Assembly: GCF_003996965.1 (NCBI RefSeq)
Contig: NZ_QWDM01000007.1
Coordinates: 248,001-312,000 of the forward strand
Direction: 5' to 3'
From: Flavobacterium cupreum
Lineage (GTDB): Bacteria > Bacteroidota > Bacteroidia > Flavobacteriales > Flavobacteriaceae
Length of the DNA: 64,000 nucleotides
Under the pieces are notes generated by a model. The model did no database searches. It was not told the origin of the DNA and saw only the letters and a list, made by a program, of their open reading frames with translations. Positions 41,869 to 50,661 of the stretch are shown here, in pieces (positions within the stretch are counted from its first letter, which is position 1; every line of letters starts with the position of its first letter). A program made the translations under genes and the position numbers.

Positions 41869-43353
41869 TTATTTTTTGATAATTTTCAGTGATCTTTTGA
41901 CTGTACCATAAGTTGCGGTTACGATATAAATCCCGCTCTGGAGTTTGTCTCCAATTTTAATATCTTCATTGGTAAAATAATCATCCGAAGAATAACAGGT
42001 ACTTCCTTTTATATCGATAATTTTCAAATGTAAAGGTTCTGTTGTTTCTGATTTAATGTGAAGAGTAGACTGCTCCTTAACCGGATTAGGATAAACTGTA
42101 AAAGAATCTTTTTCAACTGCAGGATCATTTATGCCGAGTGTCGCAGTGGCAACATCAATAAAATTAAAATTCATATCATTTGATTTGAACCTGATTTTCA
42201 GGTAAACTTCTCCCTTTGGTAATGCAATTCCGTTTACAATTTTGTTGGCATAGGTCTGTACGCCTCCGGTTGCAGGAAAGGTTTCGTCTGTTTTAACAAC
42301 CGTATTATTGACCAAAATGTCAAATTTTCCGGGAATTGTAGCCGATGCCACTCTAAAAGTAAAATTATAAGTACCGGCATTGTCAACATTCAGCATAAAT
42401 TCATTCCAGTCTCCGTTGCTGATCGAAGTAACATTTTGACCTGTTCCGGAATCAGTTGTGTTTGATAAAGTGGTGCCCTTTCTGCGATAATGTTTATTGG
42501 CAGTGATTCTGCCCGGAACAGTCATCTTTTTAGCAGTGTAAGGCGTATTGATATATTCAGTTCCAATAGGTCTTAAAACACCACTTTGCGGAGCCAGTAA
42601 AGGACCTTCGGCCATATCCAGCCATTTAGGATCAACCCGGCCCGTAAACCAGGAATATCGGTAAATGTCGGGATCGTTTTCAAAACTGGTTACAATTTCT
42701 TTCATAAATTTCGTTTTCTCAGCGGCAGACTGAACGACTCTATTCGCAAATTCAGTGACCCAAACCGGACGATTGTATTTTTTCAAAAGTCCCGTAACGC
42801 CAATAACAGATCCTGCTGTGGCATCATACGTATGAAAAGAAATATAATCGACTTTGCAATTGGGACATAAAAGAAAAAACTGATCGTGCCAGGCAGTCGG
42901 ACTGGTGTATCCGCCATAATTATCCGGGCCATTAAATGCAGGTGACGCACTTACGATTTCAAGATTTTTTGCGGCGGCTATTTTTTCAACATTTGCCCAG
43001 GCATTCACCGCTTCCTGAGGGGTAAGTCTGGCGCCGTCATTAAAATTCGGCTCATTAAAGGCTAATAGATATTTAGCACCGGGTTTTACTTTGGCAATGA
43101 AGCCCTGTACATCGGCATCTGAGATTTTACCCCACACCATGGGTACGAATTCCACACCGATTGCCGGGTAATTAGGTTCAATACCCTGATCTGGCAGGGA
43201 ACTCCAGTTGTACCACCACGAAACGCCGGGTTTCAGTGCGAGTAAATCTTCCTGGGAATGATAGCCGTAAGCGATTCCGCGTTTTGGACTTTGGGCCGAT
43301 AGGGCCATTGAAAAACAGAACAGCAATGCTGTAAAAGATAGGTTTTTTGTCAT
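41869..43353 (-). CDS. Secreted GH128-type beta-1,3-glucanase with T9SS sorting domain
   Basis: 494 residues. Signal peptide to about residue 20. Catalytic domain about 24-255 like family GH128 (Asl1-like): acid/base candidate Glu101 in AFNEPNF and nucleophile candidate Glu201 in WVTEF. Residues about 285-400 form a CBM6/CBM35-type carbohydrate-binding module (NGDWNEFMLNVDNAGTYNFTFRV). The last 80 residues are a type A T9SS sorting domain (FTVYPNPVKEQSTLHI ... GTVKRSLKIIKK). It is exported through T9SS to degrade beta-1,3-glucan, such as laminarin or fungal wall. No operator of the LacI type is upstream. Confidence 0.85.
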   Translation of the reverse strand: MTKNLSFTALLFCFSMALSAQSPKRGIAYGYHSQEDLLALKPGVSWWYNWSSLPDQGIEPNYPAIGVEFVPMVWGKISDADVQGFIAKVKPGAKYLLAFNEPNFNDGARLTPQEAVNAWANVEKIAAAKNLEIVSASPAFNGPDNYGGYTSPTAWHDQFFLLCPNCKVDYISFHTYDATAGSVIGVTGLLKKYNRPVWVTEFANRVVQSAAEKTKFMKEIVTSFENDPDIYRYSWFTGRVDPKWLDMAEGPLLAPQSGVLRPIGTEYINTPYTAKKMTVPGRITANKHYRRKGTTLSNTTDSGTGQNVTSISNGDWNEFMLNVDNAGTYNFTFRVASATIPGKFDILVNNTVVKTDETFPATGGVQTYANKIVNGIALPKGEVYLKIRFKSNDMNFNFIDVATATLGINDPAVEKDSFTVYPNPVKEQSTLHIKSETTEPLHLKIIDIKGSTCYSSDDYFTNEDIKIGDKLQSGIYIVTATYGTVKRSLKIIKK

Positions 43354-43496
43354 AAATAGATAAATTAGATTTTGGGAAATTTTTTATCAGCATCAAAGAT
43401 ATTATTGTTGGTTTAATTTGTCATTAATATCTTATCAAAAAAACAGTACAAAAACACATCAAATCTGTTTTGTGGTTTCTGAAAGGCTTTAAAACG

Positions 43497-43535
43497 AAAA
43501 AATCCAAAAAGCGGCAATTGCTTTTTGGATTTTTT
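43497..43535. terminator. Strong terminator after the lipid A-type acyltransferase gene
   Basis: Perfect 16-base arms aaaaaatccaaaaagc (43497-43512) and gctttttggatttttt (43520-43535). It lies 15 bases after the end of the minus-strand gene at 43550. Confidence 0.9.
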
Positions 43536-43549
43536 ATTTCGTTATGAAA

Positions 43550-44425
43550 CTATTTATCAACTCTGTGTTTCCATCTTTTGTGTGTCCATAAATAATATTC
43601 CGGAGCTTCAAGGATTTGTTTTTCGACCTCTCTTAAATATTTCTCGGTAAGATCAAAATTGGCATAATCGTTTGGGTTTTCGGCAATAGGAAGGAAGGTA
43701 GCTTCATAATAACCTCTTGCTACTTTTTTTACTTTTACCATTATCACACTCAAATCGTATTTTTTGGCCAGCATTTCGGCACCGGTATGTACCGGAACTT
43801 CAACACCCATAAATTTCATCGAATGAAAAATCCTGTCCAGTTTTGGAGACTGATCACTAGCCAGACCGTACATACTTAAAATTCCTTCGCGCTGGTTTTG
43901 GGCCATCATCGGAATTGCCTTTCGGGTTTCAATTAATTCGGTATCATATTTAGAGCGAATTCTTCGAACCAATCTGTCAAAATAAGGATTGGCAAGTGTT
44001 TTATAAACAGCAATTCCTTTAAAATCAATTTTAGTGTTCATCGTTAAAAGCCATTCATAACTCGCATAATGTGAAGCGACCAGAATAACGCTCTTCCCTT
44101 TCTTTGCATATTCTTTTATAAGATCAAGATTGGTGATTTGAAATCTTTTATCCATTTCTTCCGGTGATATGCCCATGGTTTTGATCGTTTCCAGAAACAT
44201 ATCGCACATGTGCTGATAAAATTTCTTTTCGATCACTTTTCGTTCAGCCAAATTGAGATGCGGCAAAGCCAAAGCCAGATTTTCACGCACCACTTTTCTG
44301 CGGTAGCCTAAAACATAATACACCAGAAAAAATACAAAATCAGAAAACCAATAAAATATTCGGAAGGGAAGTATAGAGATAAGCCAGAGAATAGGGTAGG
44401 CCAAAATATAAACGAGAAATTGCAT
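43550..44425 (-). CDS. Lysophospholipid/lipid A biosynthesis acyltransferase (LpxL/HtrB-like)
   Basis: 291 residues. An N-terminal membrane anchor (LVYILAYPILWLISILPF) is followed by the LPLAT fold with the catalytic pair in SHYASYEW (His-X4-Glu type), then SMYGLASDQSPK and KFMGVEVPVHTG. The family transfers secondary acyl chains onto lipid A or related lipids in the inner membrane. It is convergent to nothing and has a terminator right behind it. No LPS cluster surrounds it, so the acceptor (lipid A or ornithine/other lipid) is not certain. Confidence 0.85.
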   Translation of the reverse strand: MQFLVYILAYPILWLISILPFRIFYWFSDFVFFLVYYVLGYRRKVVRENLALALPHLNLAERKVIEKKFYQHMCDMFLETIKTMGISPEEMDKRFQITNLDLIKEYAKKGKSVILVASHYASYEWLLTMNTKIDFKGIAVYKTLANPYFDRLVRRIRSKYDTELIETRKAIPMMAQNQREGILSMYGLASDQSPKLDRIFHSMKFMGVEVPVHTGAEMLAKKYDLSVIMVKVKKVARGYYEATFLPIAENPNDYANFDLTEKYLREVEKQILEAPEYYLWTHKRWKHRVDK

Positions 44426-44527
44426 GTAATTTTTTTTGCAAATATAAAGTAAAAATGAATAACGACCGATATTTTGGTTTGTTACTGACTTATGTGGGAG
44501 AATGAGTATATTTACAATTCACATTAA

Positions 44528-45175
44528 ATGTTTTTTATGAATACCATTTTGATTGGGATAATAGTGGCCAATGCACTTATAAGCTACAAAGGTTTTAATG
44601 ATATTGCCTTTTTTAGAAAATACGAATTTCATGTCGGAAGTATTCGTTCCGGCGAGCAGATCAGAATGTTATCATCAGGATTTTTGCATGCCGATATGAT
44701 GCATTTGATTTTTAATATGCTGACACTTTGGTTTTTTGCTCCCGTAGTTTTAAACTGGCTGGGGAATTTTTCTTTTGTCCTGGTTTATTTCGGAAGCCTG
44801 ATTTTTGGAAGTTTACTTACCATGCTGTTCCATAAAAACGATTACAGCTATAGGGCTGTTGGTGCTTCAGGTGCAGTAACAGGTGTTTTGTACTCTGCCA
44901 TTTTATTACAGCCCGATATGATGCTGGGTATCTTTTTTGTGATTCCTATGCCGGCCTATCTTTTCGGAATTTTGTATTTACTGTATTCTATTTACGGAAT
45001 GAAAGCCAAAAATGATAACATTGGCCATACAGCGCATTTTGGAGGCGCCATAGGCGGTTATCTGATTACGCTGATCAAAGTGCCATCGTTATTTATGGAC
45101 CATACCTTAATGGTAATTCTGCTGGCAATCCCAATCGTGATACTTTTCGGAATGGCGAAATTGGGCAAATTGTAA
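44528..45175 (+). CDS. Rhomboid-family intramembrane serine protease
   Basis: 215 residues with about six helices. The catalytic serine is in GASGAVTGVLYS (GxSG motif, residue about 118), and the catalytic histidine in GHTAHFGGAIGGYL. The L1-loop HADMMHLIFNMLTLWFF region is typical too. It cleaves transmembrane or membrane-near substrates. The start at 44528 gives MFF before a second Met at codon 4; either is possible. The SIMPL protein gene follows 52 bases after, in the same direction. Substrate unknown. Confidence 0.92.
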   Translation: MFFMNTILIGIIVANALISYKGFNDIAFFRKYEFHVGSIRSGEQIRMLSSGFLHADMMHLIFNMLTLWFFAPVVLNWLGNFSFVLVYFGSLIFGSLLTMLFHKNDYSYRAVGASGAVTGVLYSAILLQPDMMLGIFFVIPMPAYLFGILYLLYSIYGMKAKNDNIGHTAHFGGAIGGYLITLIKVPSLFMDHTLMVILLAIPIVILFGMAKLGKL

Positions 45176-45227
45176 TGCTGGCACAACTTTTGAAATGCAA
45201 CTATCAAACAATTTAAATATAACAAAA

Positions 45228-45917
45228 ATGAAAAAACTAGTATTATTTTTAACAATCATGTTTATGACTATGTCTTACGGCCAGGAAATCAAACAAATTC
45301 CACAAATCAATGTTAATGGAGAAGGAAAAGTAAAAGTAGCCCCTGATCAGGTTTGTATTTCAGCTACGGTTGAAACAAAAGGGAATAATGCTAAAGACGT
45401 CAAAAAGCAAAATGACGAAAAAATCGATGCGGTATTGAAATTCATCAAAAAAATGAATATTCCAACAGCAGATTTCAAAACGAAACAAGTAGCTCTTAAT
45501 CCGGTATACGATTATGAGAAAAAGAAAACCAGCTACAATGCTACTCAGACAATAGAAATTGTATTGAAAGATTTAACTAAATACGATGAATTGATGGAAG
45601 GTTTGGTTCAGCAGGGAATTAACCGTTTGGACAAAGTTTCTTTTGAAACATCTAAATTGGTTCAGATTCAGACAGAAGCCCGAAAATTAGCGATAAAAGA
45701 CGCTAAATCAAAAGCTGAGGATTATGTTTCGGTTCTTGGACAAAAAGTAGGTAAGGCTTATACAATTTCTGACAACTCGCAGGTATTTCACCCACAGCCA
45801 ATGTACGCAGCAATGAAGTCAACAGCTATGGATTCAGCCGGTGCTGAAAATGAAACTTTAGCAATTGGAGAAATTGAAGTTACAGCAAACGTAACAGTTA
45901 GTTTTATTTTAGACTAA
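45228..45917 (+). CDS. SIMPL-domain (DUF541) exported protein
   Basis: 229 residues from the ATG at 45228, which begins the signal peptide MKKLVLFLTIMFMTMSYGQ; an upstream in-frame ATG at 45195 adds 11 residues ahead of it. The mature protein is a SIMPL domain: INVNGEGKVKVAPDQVCISATVETKGNNAKDVKKQND, NPVYDYEKKKTSYNATQTIEI and GEIEVTANVTVSF. Such envelope proteins resemble E. coli YggE and mouse SIMPL, with roles in oxidative stress in E. coli. A terminator follows at 45943. Confidence 0.88.
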   Translation: MKKLVLFLTIMFMTMSYGQEIKQIPQINVNGEGKVKVAPDQVCISATVETKGNNAKDVKKQNDEKIDAVLKFIKKMNIPTADFKTKQVALNPVYDYEKKKTSYNATQTIEIVLKDLTKYDELMEGLVQQGINRLDKVSFETSKLVQIQTEARKLAIKDAKSKAEDYVSVLGQKVGKAYTISDNSQVFHPQPMYAAMKSTAMDSAGAENETLAIGEIEVTANVTVSFILD

Positions 45918-45942
45918 AGTTTTTTAGAAAATTCAATTTTAT

Positions 45943-45976
45943 AAATCCCAAATTCCAAATCCGGAGTTTGGGATTT
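45943..45976 (+). terminator. Terminator after the SIMPL gene
   Basis: Arms aaatcccaaa (45943-45952) and tttgggattt (45967-45976), followed by a T-rich tract, 25 bases after the stop codon. Confidence 0.8.
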
Positions 45977-45981
45977 TTTCT

Positions 45982-46080
45982 TTTAACCGCAAGGGCGCAA
46001 GAGGTTTACGCGAAGTTCGCAAAGTTTATTATAAGCCTTGCAAACCTTGCGCTTTTTTCCTTGCGTGCGTTGCGGTTAAA
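45982..46080. repeat. Long palindromic repeat, TTTAACCGCAA type
   Basis: The outer arm tttaaccgcaagggcgcaag starts at 45982 and its mirror (cttgcgtgcgttgcggttaaa, imperfect) ends at 46080, with inner GCGAAGTTCGCAAAG and CTTGCAAACCTTGCG arms. A larger relative is at 49073-49286. Downstream of the terminator and before the operator region. Confidence 0.7.
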
Positions 46081-46157
46081 TCTTCACGCCTTGGTTAGTA
46101 CTTTTTACCTTTCACTTTACACATTTCACTTCTCAATAACATAGTACTTTTCTTAAT

Positions 46158-46259
46158 TGTGTTCAAACACATTCTGTTAAACTTCCAAAAACACTTATTT
46201 AGCTATAAGTAAAATAGTACATTTTTTCAGAATTTTGCCTTTTTTTGTGTTCGAACACA
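46158..46259. promoter_or_regulatory. Two LacI-type operators upstream of the beta-helix protein gene
   Basis: tgtgttcaaacaca at 46158-46171 and the perfect palindrome tgtgttcgaacaca at 46246-46259, 88 bases apart. The second has the central CG typical of LacI-family sites and matches sites at 50393-50427 and 59560-59596. The rest of the 570-base gap before 46489 shows no gene. Confidence 0.6.
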
Positions 46260-46488
46260 TTTTTTTTTATTTTCATGTTGCCAATTAAATTACATTTTTT
46301 ACATTCGTCTGAAATAAGCTACTTTACGTTTTTTCTAAATCTTCTTTTCAATCAAAAGTTAGTTTTAATTTTAGATTCTAACGTATTGATTTTTAAAGTT
46401 TAACTGAATAAACAGGCTTATTTATACTGTAGAAATATTGCAATATTTAATTATAGTTTTTTAATTGTTTAATCCAAAATATCAAATT

Positions 46489-48348
46489 ATGAAAATCAGA
46501 AAAATTACATTTATTATTTTATTGTGTTTTGTGCAGGGCTTTGCCCAGACGTATGTCGCTACAACCGGAAATGATGTTACAGGAACAGGAACGGCTGCCT
46601 TACCATTCAAGACGATTGCCAAAGGAGTTCAGGTGGCTCCGTCCGGCGGAACCGTATTGGTTTTATCGGGAACGTATCCTGTTACAGGACCTATTTTTGT
46701 CGGGAAACCATTGACGATTCAAAAAAGCGGTTCGTCTGCTGTGGTTATTAATGCTTCCGGCTGGACAAGCTCAGATACTTATGTATTGGGAATTGTGAAT
46801 ACAAGCAGTGTGACTGTTGATGGTTTGACGATTTCGAACAAAATCGCCAACGGAAGCAAGGGAATATGGATTTTAGCCAATTCCGGCGCAACGGCTAATC
46901 TGAACAACATCACGATCAAAAACTGTATTGTCAAAAATATCGGATGGATCAGCAACAATCTTTCGTCAATTCCTGCCAATAGCGGAATTGTAGCCAACGC
47001 GATCAAAGTAGACGGAGGGAATGCCACGTACGCAATTACCAATGTTAAAATTGAAAATAACGAAGTAGCGAATTGTGCCACTGGTTGGGGAGAAGCCGTG
47101 ACTGTAACCGGAAACGTAAATGGTTTCTCGGTTTCAGGAAATACGGTTTATGATATTGCCAACATCGGAATTGTTGCTGCCGGAAATTATACATCGACCG
47201 GGGCGACAAGCAATAACCAGGCAAGAAATGGTGTGATTGCTTCGAATGAAGTTTTTAATTGTATGAGTGCCGTTGCCAATAGTGCCGGAATTTATATTGA
47301 TGGTGCGTTAAATTGTACGGTACAAAGAAATGAAGTGTACCGATGCGGTGTCGGAATTGCTGTGGGTGCTGAACAGAATACAGCCACAGGAAACGGTGGC
47401 CAGTCTACCGGACATATTGTAAACAATAATTCGGTTTATAATAATGTAGTGACCGGAGCTATTTTTGGCGGTGTTATCGGAAGCGGTTACACAACAAGTG
47501 TCGGGAATACTAAAATTTTCAACAATACTTTTTACAAAAACAGAACCGGAGCCGTTATCAATGGCGTTACGACTATTGCCGGTGTTGCCGTGGGGACTAT
47601 TGCAGATATTTACGGCGGCGAAGTTCATCTTCAGAACAGCTCGGGAATTACCTTCAAAAATAATATTTTGTATGCTACAACGGGTAAAAAACTGCTTCTG
47701 GCTTCTTCAGGGTATACCGTATCTGGCTTTGTATCGAACTATAATTTATTTTACAGAGAAACCAATACGGATTTCACTATTGATTTAACGGGAGTAAGTT
47801 TCAACGGAAGTTCAACAACAGGCTCTTACAATCCAACGACTTTTGCGACAGCCACAGGTCTGGATGTTAATTCAGTTACAGGGTTGCCAGGATTTGTAAA
47901 TGCGGCGGCTTTTAATTTTACTTTAGCCAGCGGAGCTTTCGCTACAGATAAAGGGGACCCGACTTACAATAGCACGTATTCCGGTACCTTAGATTTTGAT
48001 GATGATATTCGCAAGAGAAATGGAAGAATCGATATTGGCTGTTCTGAATTGCAGACAGGATCGACCGCTAAAAAATCGGCAGCTGTGGAAGTAACCAAAG
48101 AAATCAACCCTGATTTTGCGGTTTTCCCTAATCCGGCATCCGATGTAATCACCGTTAATTTTGGAAAAGAAATCAAGACAGCAACAATTTCTGTGCTGGA
48201 TTTAAACGGAAGGGTACTTCTAAAAGAAACCTATAGTGGAGTTAATACAGCAACCATTACTGTTTCTGATTTAAAGAAATCGCAACTGGTTATTCTTCAG
48301 ATTAATGCTGATAATAAGTTAAGTAATACTAAAGTATACCTGAAATAA
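46489..48348 (+). CDS. Secreted right-handed beta-helix protein with T9SS sorting domain
   Basis: 619 residues from the ATG at 46489, which starts the signal peptide MKIRKITFIILLCFVQGFAQ. The body opens with YVATTGNDVTGTGTAALPFKTIAKG, the usual opening of DUF1565-like beta-helix proteins, then repeated strands with Asn ladders (NVKIENNEVANC, GFSVSGNTVYD, GVIASNEVFNC, IVNNNSVYNN). The last 80 residues are a type A sorting domain (FAVFPNPASDVITVNF ... LSNTKVYLK). This fold is shared by polysaccharide lyases, but I cannot place catalytic residues. LacI-type operators precede it, so it should belong to the same sugar regulon. Confidence 0.85.
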   Translation: MKIRKITFIILLCFVQGFAQTYVATTGNDVTGTGTAALPFKTIAKGVQVAPSGGTVLVLSGTYPVTGPIFVGKPLTIQKSGSSAVVINASGWTSSDTYVLGIVNTSSVTVDGLTISNKIANGSKGIWILANSGATANLNNITIKNCIVKNIGWISNNLSSIPANSGIVANAIKVDGGNATYAITNVKIENNEVANCATGWGEAVTVTGNVNGFSVSGNTVYDIANIGIVAAGNYTSTGATSNNQARNGVIASNEVFNCMSAVANSAGIYIDGALNCTVQRNEVYRCGVGIAVGAEQNTATGNGGQSTGHIVNNNSVYNNVVTGAIFGGVIGSGYTTSVGNTKIFNNTFYKNRTGAVINGVTTIAGVAVGTIADIYGGEVHLQNSSGITFKNNILYATTGKKLLLASSGYTVSGFVSNYNLFYRETNTDFTIDLTGVSFNGSSTTGSYNPTTFATATGLDVNSVTGLPGFVNAAAFNFTLASGAFATDKGDPTYNSTYSGTLDFDDDIRKRNGRIDIGCSELQTGSTAKKSAAVEVTKEINPDFAVFPNPASDVITVNFGKEIKTATISVLDLNGRVLLKETYSGVNTATITVSDLKKSQLVILQINADNKLSNTKVYLK

Positions 48349-48360
48349 TAGTAATTTCTA

Positions 48361-48398
48361 AGGGGCAAAAGAGATTTTTCTTTTTTGCCCCTTTTTTT
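48361..48398 (+). terminator. Terminator after the beta-helix gene
   Basis: Arms aggggcaaaa (48361-48370) and ttttgcccct (48383-48392) with a T run, 13 bases after the stop codon. Confidence 0.88.
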
Positions 48399-48425
48399 GT
48401 TTTTAAAATTTCGTACCTTTTTAAA

Positions 48426-49061
48426 ATGAAAAATTATACTGTAAATCGTATCGAAGAAAACATTCTGCAAATAAATGGATTAGCAGATAACCCGCTTTGG
48501 CAGCAGGCAGAATTACTGACTGATTTTAGTTCTCCGTGGGATAATGCAGAACCTGAAAAAATTGAATTCAGGGCCTTATGGGATCTTAAAAATATTTATT
48601 TTTCATATACTGTTCATGATACCAACATTCATATCGACAGAAAAGATGATTCGGTTGACAGCATTGGGGAATCAGACAGGGTAGAGATTTTTTTCAGAAC
48701 AGATGAAACCCTAAATCCCTATTATTGTTTAGAAATTGATCCAACGCCCAGAATCATGGATTTTAAGGCATCTCCCGCCAAAAAATTTGATTTTGACTGG
48801 AACTGGCCCAAAAATGATATTGTAATTAAATCTTATATCAAAGAAGAGTATTTTGTTGTTGAGATAGCGATCAGTATTCAGTCTTTAATGAACTTTAACT
48901 TAATTAAGGGCCATACTATTGAAGCCGGACTTTTCAGGGCTAAATACAAAAAACAGCAAAATAACCTGTTTGAACCTACCTGGATTTCATGGGTAGATCC
49001 GGATACGGAAACTCCCAATTTTCATATTGCCAGCTCTTTTGGTACTTTGACTTTAGGGTAA
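48426..49061 (+). CDS. Carbohydrate-binding family 9-like protein without signal peptide
   Basis: 211 residues. The CBM9-like (DOMON/glucodextranase type) layout is visible: FRALWDLKNIYFSYTVHDTNIHI, IGESDRVEIFFRTD, YYCLEIDPTPRIMDFKA and a final FHIASSFGTLTL. Family members bind sugar ends at the cell surface, yet this one starts directly with MKNYTVNRIEENILQING and no export signal that I can see. It sits just after the terminator of the beta-helix gene, so it may have its own promoter. It could act in the cytoplasm or use an unusual export; both are unproven. Confidence 0.72.
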   Translation: MKNYTVNRIEENILQINGLADNPLWQQAELLTDFSSPWDNAEPEKIEFRALWDLKNIYFSYTVHDTNIHIDRKDDSVDSIGESDRVEIFFRTDETLNPYYCLEIDPTPRIMDFKASPAKKFDFDWNWPKNDIVIKSYIKEEYFVVEIAISIQSLMNFNLIKGHTIEAGLFRAKYKKQQNNLFEPTWISWVDPDTETPNFHIASSFGTLTLG

Positions 49062-49072
49062 AATTAGCTGAT

Positions 49073-49286
49073 TTAACCGCAAAGCGCGCTAAGGTTTACG
49101 CAGGGTTCGCAAGCTTTTTTTTAATCACGCAAAGACGCAAAGTCGCAAAGTTTTTCTTTTTTAGTTTTTCTTTGCGACTTTGCGTCTTTGCGTGAAATAA
49201 TTTAGCATTCTTTGCGTAAAACTTATCACGCTTCATGAGAATATTTAGCGTGCCTTGCGTAAACCTTAGCGAACCTTGCGGTTAAG
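49073..49286. repeat. Large nested palindrome between convergent genes
   Basis: The outer arms TTAACCGCAAAGCGCGCTAA (from 49073) and its mirror ending ccttgcggttaa at 49286 flank a perfect inner 25-base inverted repeat, 49126-49150 against 49170-49194, made of cgcaaagacgcaaagtcgca-type units. It fills the whole gap between the CBM9-like gene and the LacI-family gene. Confidence 0.82.
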
Positions 49287-49301
49287 CTACGTTCATTAGG
49301 T

Positions 49302-50342
49302 TTATAAAAAATAATCTTTAGCGTTTTCGGTATTGATAATGTCAATAGGCAGCAGCTTTTCGGCACTAATTTCTTTTTCAAAGATAAAGTGTTCAATCAA
49401 ACTCGTGGTTCCTAAATATGCCTGTCTTTTTGGGTTTTGGTGAATCAAAAAGTCGATGGTTTTGTTGTTTAAATATTCCAGGTTGTTTTCCAGTAAATCA
49501 TAACCCACAAGAGCAATTTTCTTTTCGGGATTTTTAGCGATAATTTTTGCCACCTGATACGCTTTGGAAGTCGTAACAAAAAGACCTTCAATAGTGGGGT
49601 TGGCTTCTAAATACTCTTTAAGCGTCGTTTTAAACTGAGGATGTTTGACCTTAAAAGTTTTAATATCAAATTTTCCTTTACCAGACTGGTCAAAATAATC
49701 CCGGAATCCTTTTTCCTTTTCCTGCATGTGAATGGCATTCTCATAATCTTCATCGATATGGACGATGGCGATAGTGCCTTTCTGAAGCAGCAATTCCAGT
49801 AATCGGGCAGCAATTCTTCCGCTTTGAAATAAATCCTGGCCCACAAAACTTTTTATAGAACTGGATTTAAGCTGGTTATTAAAAATACTCGTAATAATGC
49901 CTTTGGAATTATATGTTTCAATAGCCTCATTCGCTTCTTTATGAAAGAGGGGAACTAACAAAACAGCATCCGGAGAAGCCGCTAAAACTGCTTTATTCGT
50001 TTCTACAAAAGATACGGTGCTTGTCGCATCAAACAGGAAAATTTCAACTTTTACATTAAAAGACTTAAATTCTTTTTTGGCTTCATTAATACCGTCAATA
50101 CAAGACTGCCAGTACGGATCGTTTTTAGAATCCGGCAATAAAACACATATGGAATAGATTTGTGTCTTCTTTAAACTTCGTGCCATCAAGTTGGGCTGAT
50201 AATCAATCTTATCCAGCACTTCATTTACCCTGTCAAGGGCGTCCTGAGAGACTTTTCCCCTTTTATGCAAAACGCGGTCAACAGTGCCTTTAGAAACACC
50301 CGCAAGTTCTGCGATATCCTTAATCGTATAAATTTTTTCCAT
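49302..50342 (-). CDS. LacI-family transcriptional regulator of the sugar regulon
   Basis: 346 residues from the ATG at 50342 (MEKIYTIKDIAELAGVSKG). An in-frame ATG upstream at 50426 lies across the operators and adds 28 non-conserved residues, so it is rejected. HTH domain 5-50 (IKDIAELAGVSKGTVDRVLHKRGKVSQ), hinge, then a periplasmic-binding-protein-like ligand domain from about 60. It is divergent from the nucleotidyltransferase-nahK-epimerase operon, with two operators in between, and the same site recurs before the beta-helix and susC genes. The inducer is probably an amino sugar derivative; inferred from the genes under its sites. Confidence 0.9.
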   Translation of the reverse strand: MEKIYTIKDIAELAGVSKGTVDRVLHKRGKVSQDALDRVNEVLDKIDYQPNLMARSLKKTQIYSICVLLPDSKNDPYWQSCIDGINEAKKEFKSFNVKVEIFLFDATSTVSFVETNKAVLAASPDAVLLVPLFHKEANEAIETYNSKGIITSIFNNQLKSSSIKSFVGQDLFQSGRIAARLLELLLQKGTIAIVHIDEDYENAIHMQEKEKGFRDYFDQSGKGKFDIKTFKVKHPQFKTTLKEYLEANPTIEGLFVTTSKAYQVAKIIAKNPEKKIALVGYDLLENNLEYLNNKTIDFLIHQNPKRQAYLGTTSLIEHFIFEKEISAEKLLPIDIINTENAKDYFL

Positions 50343-50392
50343 ATAGAAACAAATATATATAAAAATCAAATATGAGAAAATATTAAATTTAA

Positions 50393-50427
50393 TGTGTTCG
50401 AAAACATTTTTATTGTGTTCGAGCACA
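50393..50427. promoter_or_regulatory. Pair of LacI-type operators between regulator and catabolic operon
   Basis: tgtgttcgaaaaca (50393-50406) and tgtgttcgagcaca (50414-50427), 21 bases apart (two helical turns), 51-85 bases before the regulator start codon. The 230 bases after them up to the gene at 50662 hold no gene; a TATTTTAG-like -7 box near 50472 could start that operon. Confidence 0.65.
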
Positions 50428-50661
50428 TTTTAACACAAATTCTTTTTTTTATAGAATATTAATATATATTTTAGCCGAATATTAATCATATAGTTTATGA
50501 TATTAACGTAAATATTGTCAGATTAATATTTATTTTTCGATTTATAAGAGAAGTTTTCAATATCGGATAATATTTTTTCAGGATGCTTTTTTGAAATGAA
50601 TTTGAAAATAAAATCCAACCAGAAACAATTAAAAATAATAAACCATTAATATACTATTTAA

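Noticed and set aside
50343..50426. Longer N-terminus of the LacI regulator from the ATG at 50426
   Set aside because: It would place the reading frame over both operators, and the added residues do not match the family; the ATG at 50342 directly begins the HTH.
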